A stretch of DNA of 64,000 nucleotides, taken from NCBI GenBank assembly GCA_951799405.1, contig OX637344.1:16554001-16618000 (forward strand), given 5' to 3'. Shown piece by piece: positions 20,136-30,479 of the stretch; the first letter of the stretch is position 1; each line of letters begins with the position of its first letter. Both the position numbers and the translations under genes were made by a program. The DNA comes from Agapetus fuscipes. Its lineage: Eukaryota > Arthropoda > Insecta > Trichoptera > Glossosomatidae. The notes under the pieces were generated by a model. That model was given only the letters and a program-made list of their open reading frames with translations, was not told where the DNA came from and made no database searches.

Positions 20136-20651
20136 TTGGAACTGAATACACTCAAACATATTGAACATATCCCATATCTCAGAGGTATCACTGATCGCAT
20201 TGGAAAAATACTTCTCAAAAATAATATAAAAACCATATACATTCCGACCATGAAGATACAACACGCCTTACGTTCTGCAAAAGACAGACTGGATGTCCTG
20301 GACTCACCTGGTGTATACCAAATACCGTGTAGCTGTGGTTTATCGTATGTAGGCACCACAAAAAGATTTATAAACACACGGGTTAAGGAGCATAAAAGAA
20401 ACTGCAGACTAGAGCAGACAGAGAAATCTGCCGTTGCGGAGCACGCCCTGTTAGACAACCACGATATAAACTTTGATGACACCAAAATAATTGCTAAGGC
20501 TCGTGGATATTATGCACGGCTGTATAGAGAAGCCATCGAAATTTATAAAAGTAAAAATTTTAACAGGAAAGAAGAGTGTTTGAAACGAAACAAAACATGG
20601 TTGAGTACAATTGAAGTTATGAAAGAGGGTAGTTTTATACCTAACAATTAA
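20136..20651 (+). CDS. Penelope-like retroelement C-terminus with GIY-YIG endonuclease, 5'-truncated
   Basis: 171 residues. Residues about 8-45 (IEHIPYLRGITDRIGKILLK ... KIQHALRSAKD) are the linker that follows the RT in Penelope-like elements. Residues about 49-150 are a GIY-YIG nuclease: SPGVYQIPCSCGLSYVGTT carries the GVY...YVG pair, followed by NTRVKEHKRNCR (conserved R), EKSAVAEHAL and the REAIEIYK glutamate motif. The Cys pair and AEHAL block are typical of PLEs rather than free nucleases. The RT domain is missing, so the element cannot move on its own. The ATG is only the first in frame; the element's ORF would begin upstream. The 3' UTR carries a hammerhead-like core. Confidence 0.9.
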   Translation: MELNTLKHIEHIPYLRGITDRIGKILLKNNIKTIYIPTMKIQHALRSAKDRLDVLDSPGVYQIPCSCGLSYVGTTKRFINTRVKEHKRNCRLEQTEKSAVAEHALLDNHDINFDDTKIIAKARGYYARLYREAIEIYKSKNFNRKEECLKRNKTWLSTIEVMKEGSFIPNN

Positions 20652-20851
20652 GCCACGCCCCTTTTAGAATCTACGTATAAAGGACATCGCCCATCGATCA
20701 GACTTCAGTAGCAAGCAGAACTCCGAAGAAGTCGCCCACAGAGGAGACGAAACGTAAGCTGAAAGTCTTCAAGAAAGAATAAAAAGAAAAAAGAAGAAGA
20801 CAAGCAAAAACATGAACCACGGTCAAAACCCGGAACCAAAAAATCAAGCAT
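20652..20851 (+). mobile_element. PLE 3' UTR with hammerhead-like core
   Basis: Directly after the GIY-YIG stop codon. CCGAAGA (20723-20729), a stem II candidate (gtc ... gac around gcccacagagga) and GAAA (20749-20752) form the hammerhead core pattern, with C instead of U at the second core position. 20708-20851 is nearly identical to 5629-5772, marking the mobile 3' end. PLEs are known to carry hammerhead motifs in their terminal repeats. Confidence 0.65.
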
Positions 20852-21077
20852 ATTGAAGTTAGATTGAAATGATTGCTTTTGGGAAAATTTAGAAAATTTC
20901 GTAGAGTGAGAGAAAAATTACAGTTTTTCTTTCAGAGCGCTCGATACCCTAAACCTGTCTTTTATAAAAAAAACTTAAACATTATCTAAGCCGTTGAGTA
21001 CTTCACCATTTTAAGAGGTTACCAACGAACGGTTTTTGGGATTTATAGTGTACATAGATTATTATCCTATAATATTA

Positions 21078-21337
21078 CCCCCATACTGTAAAAAATGGTT
21101 CACTTTGTACCCATACTGTAAAAAATGGTTCACTTTGCCAATGTCACCCATGTTTCAGGGAAGGTCGGCAAGAGTTGCAGGGCTTATGTTTATTTAAGAT
21201 TGGGTTTTTATATTGTAGGCCCACATGCGGCATGTGTGAGCGCAAATTTATGCGTGTCTTCTTGTGGGAATGCATTTAATATGAATCTCAAATGATACAT
21301 ATCTTTGCAACTTAAGATTTAGATTAGATTTAGATCT
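21078..21337 (+). repeat. REP-A copy (+) with a short internal duplication
   Basis: 'cccatactgtaaaaaatggttcactttg' occurs twice back to back (21080 and 21111). The rest of the repeat then runs normally to 'tttgcaacttaagatttagattag'. Probably replication or RT slippage. Confidence 0.8.
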
Positions 21338-21730
21338 TCGTCCACAAATAGACACGCGTAAGCTCATTAAAGAGACATCGAAAGTAGGATTCTGGGAATC
21401 ATCAACATTGAAAATATCGCGTTTTCGTGTGATTGCAGTTTAAAAATAGAGTTCTAATTTATATTTAAAAAAACGTAGAAAAAATCCTCATGCAGCCCGA
21501 CTGAGCGGCTTAATGAACGTCGCTCGCTCTCTGTACATAAGTTGCAGTCGGAATTATTATCCGCTCAATTGAGCTCGGTCTGCACCTAGCCAGACGTGAT
21601 TCCACATTGAAATCAGTGAGCGAGTTCCAATGGTTCTAGTAGATAGTAAAGTAGCAAGTAACAATGCCACTGTCTTATAATTTTATGCGTAACATAATAG
21701 ATAATAGGCTAAGTTACGAAAATAGTTATT

Positions 21731-21852
21731 TATGCCACTGCCAAGTAATGATAGTCTTTTTAACACGAGTGCTAGTTTGTGCCATGAGGCGCAGCCGAAT
21801 GGCACAATAGAAAGCACGAGTGTTACAAAGACTAATTACGTGCAGTGGCATA
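21731..21852. mobile_element. Palindromic MITE, ~54-bp arms
   Basis: tatgccactgccaagtaatg ... tttgtgccat pairs with atggcacaatagaaagcacg ... cgtgcagtggcata around a 13-bp centre (gaggcgcagccga). Arms match with several mismatches. The element is almost entirely inverted repeat, a foldback type. Confidence 0.7.
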
Positions 21853-21982
21853 CAATACTTTTTCTACGACCATGAGAGAATTAACAAAATAGTGAATAAT
21901 AGTCATTATAATTTACTCGTCCATTTGAAGTAATTAAAACCTTACCTTTGTCAAAACGTGTGATTTATCATTCCCTTCGATT

Positions 21983-22208
21983 ATCTAATCTAACCTAAGT
22001 TGTAAAAATAAATTATATTTAGGTTTCATATTGAATTCATGCCCACAAGCCGACACATATGTATAAGGTCGCGCTTTTACATCCTGCATATAAGCTTAAA
22101 CATTCAAACCCAAAACTCAAATAAACATATGCCCTGCAGTTGTATTGGCAGGTGAACCAAATTTGTACAGCATAGGTGATCAACCTCATACTCACCTATT
22201 AACCAAGT
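21983..22208 (-). repeat. Diverged REP-A copy (-)
   Basis: Starts with 'atctaatctaacctaagttg' (tail) and ends 'caacctcatactcacctatt'. The 'gaaacaggggtgacattggc' block is mostly deleted. Confidence 0.7.
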
Positions 22209-22399
22209 AACTTTTTGAGTTTGTTTATTTTTTGCGGTGAAATTTTTTGTATTGTTTTCCTTTCAAGCCTTTTATTTACCATTGAAAAAAGGAAAGCTTT
22301 ATTTGGAGCAATCCGATAAATAAATTCGATAAATTTTAGCACTATTAACAATTTTTATTTGACTCTACACATAAAATATACTTATTTATTTTCATCTGA

Positions 22400-22520
22400 A
22401 CAGGGCTGAAAGTCTCATCACCACGGTAATTCCTAACTACCGAATATCACTAATATTGTATGAAGCCTAATCAGCTGATCGCTTGCGGCCATCTTGGATT
22501 GACAGGTCTTCATACCCCCA
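22400..22520 (+). repeat. MITE-L internal fragment
   Basis: 'ctgaaagtctcatcaccacggt' and 'cttgcggccatcttggattgacaggtcttcata' match 45888-45990. The terminal inverted repeats are absent. Confidence 0.6.
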
Positions 22521-25250
22521 TACAAGGTTGACATTTGAAATTAAAAAATGGTTCCAATTCTGACAATGCGCATGCGCACATGTTCATTTTAACACGGTTA
22601 CCGGTTGCATAATGTAACATTATGCAACGGGTGTAGAAATGTATGGCATTGTGATTGCGTTAGCCGTTTTGTAATTAGTAAATTACCAAATGGGAGTAGA
22701 AAAAATTGATTTACATTACAGGCAATGCCTCATTGCCCTTTCTTACTCAAGAGATGGGCTAATGTAACCTTTTTTGTATGGCTGCGAATCTTGAACCATA
22801 CAGAAAATACGAAAGGATCCACCAGGATGTTGATTTGGAGAAAAATGACCATGATTTCAAAAGAAGTTCAAGGAAAAGGTGTTGCAGGGAGTAGAAGACA
22901 GAAGAGAGCTTATAAGTCACATTTTGAAGAGAAAATCCTAACTTATTGAACAATCGATTAGCATCTTTGAAGGAAAAATCTTGAAAAGACGAACAAAAAG
23001 TCACCCAAGTACTTCATACTACCAGGACGTGAAGCGGTTAAGACCCCATAGAGCGAATACGTCCAAAACGGTGTTCTGGGTTTTAAATGTCCACTATGTT
23101 TCCATTTTTTTTTTAAATCTGTTACTGTCAAAATAAAATAAAGAAATGTATAAACTACAAATTGTCCGTTTCAAAAATTGATAAAAGTTATTTGAATTCT
23201 GTCAAAATGAACACAAACTTATAAAATATTACGAAATAATGCTATCTGGGTTCAATGAATAACTTGAATTTGTAGAACGAAAGTATACAAAAAATATATA
23301 TAAATGGTAAGTTTATTAATCAAACTCAAAATTGTCCGCATTTTTTTTTCGTAATAATGCATGTAAATTTTACAAAATAAAATATAAAAAAAACAGCTTG
23401 AAAAGTTCGATACAAATCTCGTACGGCAATATAAAGCGGCTGTTTATACCTACATTTTGTCAGTAGCACAGAGTATCATAGGTATATAGAGATCCCACTG
23501 AATAAAAAAAAGGGGAATGCCCGAATCTTAGCCACCTATGAGTTTTATATGGAAGCTTTTGATAATATTATGGAATGTATAATATCACTTATACCTAAAA
23601 TTTATTTCAAATATTTTTGATATTATAGGAAACTAATGGTGAGGTCATGTCAAATAAAAGTTTTTTTTTTGTTTTAAAAATTTATATATTTTAAAATAAA
23701 ATATACAAGTTTACACAAATATACATTCTTAAATAATACACCGAACTACATTTTGGTTTTAAGCTAAATTAAGGTAATTAAGGTTTTGGCAAATTAGGTT
23801 AAAATAATGTAAATACTTTTGAAAGTTTGATGTCAATTAAAGTTTATTTAGAGGCACTAGTATTTTTTAGCTGGAACGTAACAAAAACATGAAGGTTTTT
23901 TATACTTTATAGCTGTCTTATATTTGTGAACGAATTTTTTTTGAGGTTACGACGGAAATACGTTGTCCGGCACCAGGCCACCAATACACAATTTTCACGC
24001 ACAAAGTATTATATTCTTTTCAAATAACTTTTTGCACAATTTAACGCCTGTGAAAACAGCCAAAAACAGCATTCAACGGTTAAAAACTTACGACCCCACG
24101 CCAAGCAAGCGTTATCTGTGGGCGCCATTTTGGCTGTCAAGGGAATATCGGTAATGGGTATCGCCGTCGAAATTTGTACCTTTTGTCTTGTGCGTGTGTC
24201 CCCTAATGATTTTCAGCTTTTTCATAAAAACTGGTGATCTCTACTGAATTCTAAAATTATCAGAGTAAAGTAAATAAAAAGCGTATCGAAATACAAAAAA
24301 AAACTGCAAAAAGCATTAAGTGGCGATGTAATTAAAAAATAAAACAAAAACGCCTTTTTTCCATTCCCATACAAATTTTACATGTCCGCAACCCGTTTTT
24401 GACCCTTTGATGGCATGATACGATCAAAATAGTCAAACGTTTTTAAAGTTGAGTATTTTTGCATATACCTTAGTAACGTATCTTTCATTTTCTGTACTAG
24501 CCACAATAATATTTACTTATTTAAACACGAAATTTTGATTGCTAAGGTTTGTCTCCATTTTTGGCTCCGAAATTTTTCTTGTAGTATGTTACCAATTCCA
24601 TTGGAACTGACAAAAATCTTGCAATCTTAAGTATTTTTTCACGTATGGTAACTCTTTGGTTCAGTGTGGACAACACAAAAAAACTCATTCGATACCTTCA
24701 TTTTCTTCTGAGAACGTTTACATCAGACTCGGGAATTTGTCGTGTGTGTTTTGAGTGAAAGTTAGCTTGGCATTATTAAGGTATGTATTCGAATAAGTTA
24801 TCAGTTGTATATTTTTTACTTAGATCCATTAATCCTTCTAATGATTGTATGTTTGTATCATTGCTGACAGCATTATTTTTCAAATGGCACAAGTTTAAGG
24901 TAATGTCGGGCGGTTTTTTATTTACAATCTTTAACGTATGTTACCATATTAAGGTGTATTCACGTAGGTTTAAAAAAATACACCTACTTACCGTTAATTT
25001 ATGGTTGACTAACAAATAACATTTACGTACCTAATTGAAACATAAAACTATCTAATCAACCTTACTACATGCTATTAATATTTTAAATGCACCGTTTGAT
25101 GTTTGTTATTCAAAATAGCAAAAAGGTTTATTCCGTGATCTGTGGGCTAAACGGATTAAATGAAATTTGGACCACAGAGGTACCTAATTTTTATATCGGT
25201 GCTGGATATTGTGAAAAATGTACGCAAAAAAACCATTGCCTATCTATCTA
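22521..25250. other. Long AT-rich stretch, nothing recognised
   Basis: About 2.7 kb with none of the named repeat families and no convincing coding region. The largest frames (75-81 residues) are low-complexity or unremarkable. A short palindrome (gttgcataatg / cattatgcaac) lies at 22604-22628. This is the longest repeat-poor block and the likeliest place for unmarked unique sequence. Confidence 0.5.
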
Positions 25251-25254
25251 AATC

Positions 25255-25481
25255 TATGATAATCTATAATCTAAGTTACAAAAATATATTGCATTTAAGA
25301 CTTTAAGTTCGTACTTAAACATGCTGCATGTGAACCTACAATATAAAACCAAATCTCAAATGAACATAAACCCTGCAACTCTTGTCGACCTTACCTGACA
25401 CAATGGTAACATTGGTAAAGTGAACCATTTTTTACAGTATGGGTGGTCAGCTTTATACTAACCTATAAGTCAAGGAAACTT
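25255..25481 (-). repeat. REP-A copy (-)
   Basis: From 'ataatctaagttacaaaaat' to 'actaacctataagtcaagga'. The tail is (ATAATCTA)-like rather than (TTAGA)n. Its head belongs to a larger inverted repeat with 26019-26078. Confidence 0.8.
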
Positions 25482-25509
25482 ATTGAAATACAATAAACGA
25501 ATATATTGT

Positions 25510-25815
25510 TATTTTTATTCTTTGATTTTAAAAAATGTAATTTGTCATGTATGTTCCTTGACTTATAGGTTGTTATGCGGCTGACCACCCATAATATAAA
25601 AATTGGTTCACTTTGCCAATGTCACCCCTGTTTCAGGGAAGGACGGCAAGAGTTGCAAGGCTTATGTTCATTTGAGATTGGGTTTTTATATTGTAGGTCC
25701 ACATGCGGCATGTGTTAGCGCGAAATTATACATATCTGCTTGTGGGAATGCATTTAGTATAAATCTTAAATGATATATATCTTTGCAGCTTAGATTAGAT
25801 TAGATTAGATTAGAT
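25510..25815 (+). repeat. REP-A copy (+) with a little LINE-A 3' UTR upstream
   Basis: 'ttttaaaaaatgtaatttgtcatgtatg' (25529-25556) is the LINE-A UTR end, followed by the REP-A head 'ttccttgacttataggttg' and a complete body to (TTAGA)4. Confidence 0.85.
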
Positions 25816-26017
25816 CGATTTTAGGTAGTTATTAAATGAGATTTTGAATCTAGCAGCTGTGCCGTGACCTAGATTGGGCAGTGACGCACTAGGCAGCCAG
25901 GCCTAGTGCGTCACGGGCCTAACGGCACAGCTGCTTAGAAACGCCATCTCGCGGGCATATTTGGACGATGTACTCTGTAATAAAATGAATACGCACATTT
26001 AAAACTACCTAAAATCG
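25816..26017. mobile_element. MITE with 15-bp ends and a strong internal hairpin
   Basis: Ends: cgattttaggtagtt (25816-25830) and its complement (26003-26017). Inside, gtgacgcactaggc / gcctagtgcgtcac (25881-25914) and agcagctgtgccgt / acggcacagctgct (25852-25935) form two nested perfect stems. It sits right after the (TTAGA)n of a REP-A. Confidence 0.8.
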
Positions 26018-26018
26018 C

Positions 26019-26090
26019 TCGTTTATTGTATTTCAATAAGTTTCCTTGACTTATAGGTTGGTATGAAGCTGACCACCCATACCGGTAAAA
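26019..26090 (+). repeat. REP-A head only, inverted partner of 25441-25500
   Basis: tcgtttattgtatttcaata plus 'agtttccttgacttatagg...gaccaccc' pairs with 25441-25500 at about 58 of 60 positions. Since the match extends 25 bp beyond REP-A, the flanking unique DNA was duplicated too. Confidence 0.75.
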
Positions 26091-26574
26091 TACATACATG
26101 CATACATACGAACGAACGGATGTACAGACGGACAGGTTCGAAAAATTAGGTTTTGTTACATTTCTATATCTCATTTCTTTTTTCGACGACGAATACAAGA
26201 TTTTATAGCAGTTCGTAAACACTGTTCAGTAAAAATTAGAGCACCATTTTGAATGTCATTTTGAATAGACCTTAATTGAATTCGCGATGTTTACGTTTTC
26301 TTGAATCTTGCCGGTCGACAGTTATGGTACAAATTTAAACGGCGATACCCTAATACCAAACAGTAGTTTCCTACTATTATTGTGGACAAGAACCAATAAA
26401 GCATTATCTACTGGTAGTGTAAGGAAGCTTGTGGTCAATATCGTTTGTATGGAAGATTCTTAGGCATGGTCAGTAGCATTTGAGATGCGGAAGCAGAAGG
26501 ACGCTCCGATTTACAACAAAAAAAAATGTTGGCTTGGCTGCGAACGCCTACACACACACACAACGAGATATCGA

Positions 26575-27220
26575 GGTAAAAAGGTGATACGGATAAGCGA
26601 CAAAAACTAAATTATGAGGAATTATAAAAATTTAAAAAGTTTTATTTTCATAAATTGAGTATTTATTTCACCTCGAGTACTTTCGACTCGATTGCGTCAT
26701 TTTCAAGAGGACATTCTAATGACATAAGCAAGTCGAAAGTACTCGAGGTGAAATAATTACTCAAAAATTTTATAATTCCTTGTAAAAATCATTTTTCACT
26801 GTGTGAATACTCAAACTCTTAACAGTTAAAAAAACTTAATTATTCAGGAGAGCAGTTTAAAGTTTGAGATTGCAGAAAAATGGGCATAACTTTTTTATTA
26901 TGTATGATATTGTAAAAATCAAAACCGCTCTTAAATAAAAAAAATAAAGGCATTTATTGGCATTCCCATTCATGTGGTTTTACGATTTTTTTTGTGCAAA
27001 GCGCCTTTAGGACAAAAAGGCCAAAATCTTGTCGGTAACATCAAAACCATATTTCGAAACCCGTTTTTTTTGCTTGGACATAAACAACAAAAAAGGTCAT
27101 CGTAGATCTATGGAAGGGAAAGCATTAAAAAGAGTGGAAGTTTTTAAGTAAGATAGCATTCATAACTAATTTTTGACCAAAACGTCACTTATGCCCCTAT
27201 TTCCTTTTAACCGTAAATGT
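26575..27220. mobile_element. MITE-K copy with a foldback element inserted
   Basis: 'ggataagcgacaaaaactaaatta' at the left and 'gaccaaaacgtcacttatgc ... ccttttaaccg' at the right match MITE-K at 42191-43120. Internal matches include 'gcatttattggcattccca' and 'ggacataaacaacaaaaaaggtcatcgtag'. About 26617-26835 is a separate insertion. Confidence 0.7.
26617..26783. mobile_element. Foldback element inside MITE-K
   Basis: Arms 'tttcacctcgagtactttcgact(c/t)g' and 'aagtcgaaagtactcgaggtgaaat' plus the outer 'ggaattataaaa...' and '...ttttataattcc' form an almost continuous inverted repeat around a 40-bp centre. It interrupts MITE-K between 'ctaaatta' and 'taattattc'. Confidence 0.75.
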
Positions 27221-27371
27221 TTAATAACACGCAATTCGGACTTTGTAAGTATGTGTGTAAATCCGCGCGGGCACTTCTGCAGGGTCTCCACTCAAAGGAA
27301 TGGTTTTTTTCTTTATTTAAAAAAAATATATACATAAATCGTTTTGAAGTTAGACAATACTTGTTTTTAAA

Positions 27372-27880
27372 ACAGATTTGTGAAGAGCAATACACTTCAC
27401 TAACCTATTTTGCCTGGCTAGAAACAGGTTTGAACATCATCAATTAAAAAGTCATTATTTTACTCGCCACACGACTCCTCCGGGGATAACGCGGCACCAA
27501 GTTACACTATATGTATAGCTTAGTTGAGTTGAGTTAATTATATGTTTGTCTTCCACAACTTATAGGTTGTCACCCCTATTTCAGATAAAATCGACAAGAG
27601 AGTTGAAGGGCATTTGAGATTATGAGTTTTTATGTTGTATTTTCACATGCGGCATGTGTAAGCGCAAACTTATACCCGTCTGTATGTGTGCATACACATA
27701 ATATGAATTCCAAATGTAGTGTATATCTGCAATGTACATATTATATAACATTAGATTAGAATGAATTATAAACTTACAGCTACCTAATAGCGTCTGTTAT
27801 ACCAGGGTCAAAGCTATCATCGATAGGAGTTTAGACATGACAGGATTCGAACTTGCGATGTTTCAACAACGCTAATGAGG
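27372..27880 (-). mobile_element. SINE-C (-) split by SINE-G and REP-A fragments
   Basis: SINE-C end (gatttgtgaagagcaataca ... acaggtttgaacatcatcaatt) lies at 27374-27450 and its other half (accagggtcaaagctatc, ggattcgaacttgcgat) at 27780-27865. In between are a SINE-G 3' end (27466-27530, +) and a REP-A (27551-27760, +). At least two later insertions are needed. Confidence 0.65.
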
Positions 27881-28904
27881 TTCGAACATTTTTGAATTTG
27901 GATTTTTTTATTCGGCAAGTAAACGTATTCTTTTAGTTTGAGTCTTGGCAAACAAATATTTTTTATTGGTTGCTAAGGATAGCAGTACAAGAAAGTTCCA
28001 ATTTCAAAAATGTTCGGACCTTCTAATAAAGTCTGAACAGTTTTGGTTTACAATTTAGATGACCATTTTAAAAGTTTTGGTTTCCAATATCGGTTGCAAT
28101 TTTAAAACTTTCATTAATTGGTATTAATAATAAAATTTATAAGAAAAATAAACGTCCTTCTTTTTTTATTATTTTTTTTCTGATTCAGAAGCAACCCTGC
28201 GCAGAATTGTGTGACAGAGACAAAAATATTTCCTTGAAAGAGATCGGTTTACAATATATGTCAGATGTGTGGGAAAAGAACTGTTCACAAGAAGTGCTTT
28301 CCTTACAAATTTGTTTTTTTTTTATTTGTATCACAAGAGTTAAAATTTTTATGCAGAATCTATGATTATATTCGTGCACAAGATGGTGTAGTTTCGTTTT
28401 ACTTTTACGCTATGCTTTTACGAGACATTTTATCAACTCGAGCACTTCTTCTTCTTCTCAACTCAAAAGAATTTTTGGCAGATGCCCTCTTAATGGATTA
28501 CACCTCTTATTCAAAGCTCAAGAGGATGGCAACAGAGACAGTTAAAATATCATGATGCTATTGAGGCTCGCACAACTTCCGCTTTTTGGCGTCTCGGTAT
28601 ACTATACAAAGACCGCAGGTTGTTTACTTTTTTTTTGGCATCTCACTCTGAAGAATGTTACAGTCGTGGATTCATTGTTAAGTTGCAAAAATCCTAGAAA
28701 TCCTAAAAGACTGGTACTATCGCCGTGCAAACTGACCAAGTGAATGGAGCAATTTAAAACTCTAATGTCGTAGGGAGGTTTATACGGCATGAAAATACTT
28801 CTCAATTTATTAAATCACTGTTAATTATAACTTATTATATGAAGCAACCAACCAGATTATTTGTGAGTAACACGTTTGATAAAAATATTTTTTCTAGTGA
28901 TGAT
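27880..28904. other. AT-rich stretch with unassigned ORFs
   Basis: 28265-28555 encodes 96 residues (…RDILSTRALLLLLNSKEF…) and 28552-28743 another 63. Neither resembles a known family, and no splice pattern or element boundary supports them. No named repeats occur. Confidence 0.35.
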
Positions 28905-29168
28905 GTTCCTTGACTTATAGGTTGGTTTGCGGCTGACCAGTGACCACCCATGCTGTAAAAATGGCTTACTTTGCCAATGTTACCCCTGTCTCAGGGAAGG
29001 ACGGCAAGAGTTGCAGGGTGTATGTCCATTGGAGATTTGGTTTTTATGTTGTAGGTTCACATGAGGCATGTGCAAGCGCGAACTTGTACGTGTCTGGTTG
29101 TGCGAATGCATGTAATGTGAATCTCCAATGTAACATATCTGTGCAACTTAGATTAGATTAGATTAGAA
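28905..29168 (+). repeat. REP-A copy (+), complete
   Basis: Head 'ttccttgacttataggttgg' at 28907 to (TTAGA)4 at 29168, with 'gtctcagggaaggacggcaagagttgcagg' and 'gaggcatgtgcaagcgcgaac'. Nearly the same subtype as 57945-58155 and 1187-1718. Confidence 0.9.
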
Positions 29169-29213
29169 CCAGTCCGGTGGATAGCTCAGTTGGTGAAATT
29201 CTTGCGTCCCATC
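29169..29213 (+). mobile_element. SINE-G head fragment
   Basis: 'ccggtggatagctcagttggtgaaattcttgcgtccca' is a tRNA-derived A-box region. It is wedged between two REP-A tails lying tail to tail. Confidence 0.65.
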
Positions 29214-29458
29214 TAATATAATCTAATCTAAGTTGCAAAGATATGTAACATTGGGGATTCAAATTATATGCATTCTCACACTTAGTTCGCGCTTGCACAT
29301 GCCGCATGTGAACCTACAACATAAAAACCCAAATCTTAAATGGACATACACCCTGCAACTCTTGCCGTTACTCCCTGAAACAGGGGTGACATTGGCAAAG
29401 TGCAACAACATTTTCTACAGCATGGATGGTCAGCCGCATACCAACCTATAAGTCAAGG
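29214..29458 (-). repeat. REP-A copy (-), complete
   Basis: From 'taatctaatctaagttgcaaagatatg' to 'ccaacctataagtcaagga'. It forms a tail-to-tail pair with the copy ending at 29168. Confidence 0.85.
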
Positions 29459-29460
29459 AG

Positions 29461-29753
29461 CTGCAAGACGAATAAGTTGCAATCCCCACCAAGTGTGTCA
29501 GAAAGTTTTTTGTATCTATCAAAGAACCGGTAAGGTTTGCCCAGCTTTTACAAGGCATGAGATTCTGCCTCCTTGGGAGCATGGAAATCTACGCCTTATG
29601 CCGCATACATTGTCTCTTTTGGGGACAATGCTGTATGAAGTTGCTTTGTATGAGCAGCTTAGTTGCGCTGTGGATGGCTTTTACAAGATGCTGAAAGAAC
29701 ACATTACATACGAAGATTATTTTCTAGGTCAGAAACGTGCCCATCCCTCTTAA
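29461..29753 (+). CDS. Unidentified ORF of about 97 codons downstream of REP-A
   Basis: After the REP-A boundary an open frame runs to TAA at 29751-29753. Composition is balanced and protein-like (for example CPAFTRHEILPPWEHGNLRL, then EVALYEQLSCAVDGFYKML). There is no start codon near the boundary, so it could be an internal or last exon, or the end of a transposon protein. No family is recognised. Confidence 0.25.
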
Positions 29754-29999
29754 AAGAAAGGTGAATGTGACGTTAAAGACATTACATCACTCTGGTTACT
29801 TCAATTTGAAGATCATTTTTGAGATTGCGAGCATTCCTTACTCCCTCTCTTCCCCAGATTTTCATTTCATAGATTTTTGTTGACTTCGGTGCCTTGAAAC
29901 TTCGAAAATACCAGCGTAGTATCATGTGAATTTGACATGCCCCCTCTGAAGGATATCTCGGATTACATTTCTTATTAGAAGATCTACGAAATATCCGGT

Positions 30000-30145
30000 T
30001 CCACTTTGGACCTAGCCTGGCAACAGGACATGTATTGAAAGTCTTCCGAAGATGAAGAAGAAGACTCTGATAAAACGTAGAGAAAATCGTTTTTCTCTTT
30101 CCACGGTCAGTAACATCCGTTTTTTCATTCCAAAAAATGTCTAAC
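30000..30145. repeat. Decayed PLE-like/MITE-D-related end
   Basis: 'acggtcagtaacatccgttttttcattccaaaaaatg' is the complement of 17628-17665. 'cttccgaagatgaagaagaagactctgataaaacg' keeps a CCGAAGA word, but the GAAA box reads AAAA, so the hammerhead pattern is broken. Confidence 0.35.
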
Positions 30146-30188
30146 GACCGTAATCATTATTTAAAATCTGAATGATTTACTTTTACAG

Positions 30189-30357
30189 GTGAGGGCTCGC
30201 ATCTGTGGGGCGCGGGCGGCAGACGCGGAGGCTGGGGACGCAAGAGGACTTCAGCTCCGCAGGTTGGGCAGGCGCAGCCGCCTCCGGGACAGGCCAGGAA
30301 GGCGCTGGTGCTGAGATCCAGGAGGTCCTGGCCCGTAGCGCCGCTGCAGTGCAGAAG
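30189..30357 (+). CDS. Candidate internal exon (GC-rich island)
   Basis: The island is preceded by tgatttacttttacag, a good pyrimidine tract plus AG acceptor, and followed by GTCAGT after AAG, an acceptable donor. Length is 169 bases. Taking the phase left by the exon ending at 11173 (one base), the frame is open throughout: GEGSHLWGAGGRRGGWGRKR, then TSAPQVGQAQPPPGQ. The other candidate frames hit a stop near the start or inside. GC-rich DNA is often open by chance, and the minus strand is also open (30157-30474, with ACPGGGCACPTCGAEVL), so strand and reality are uncertain. Confidence 0.3.
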
Positions 30358-30479
30358 GTCAGTCCAAATCCTCTCATTATCTTGCTTGTAACGATCCAAT
30401 AGTGACTGTTTTAATGTTTTAATTTGTGTGTGATAGCCCACGCTCCCGGCTGCGACTCCAATTGAAGCTTTCACATGAC

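Noticed and set aside
30157..30474. Minus-strand 105-residue protein with Cys-rich segment
   Set aside because: Open on the opposite strand to better-looking splice signals; Cys spacing fits no known zinc motif. Kept only as an alternative reading of the GC-rich island.
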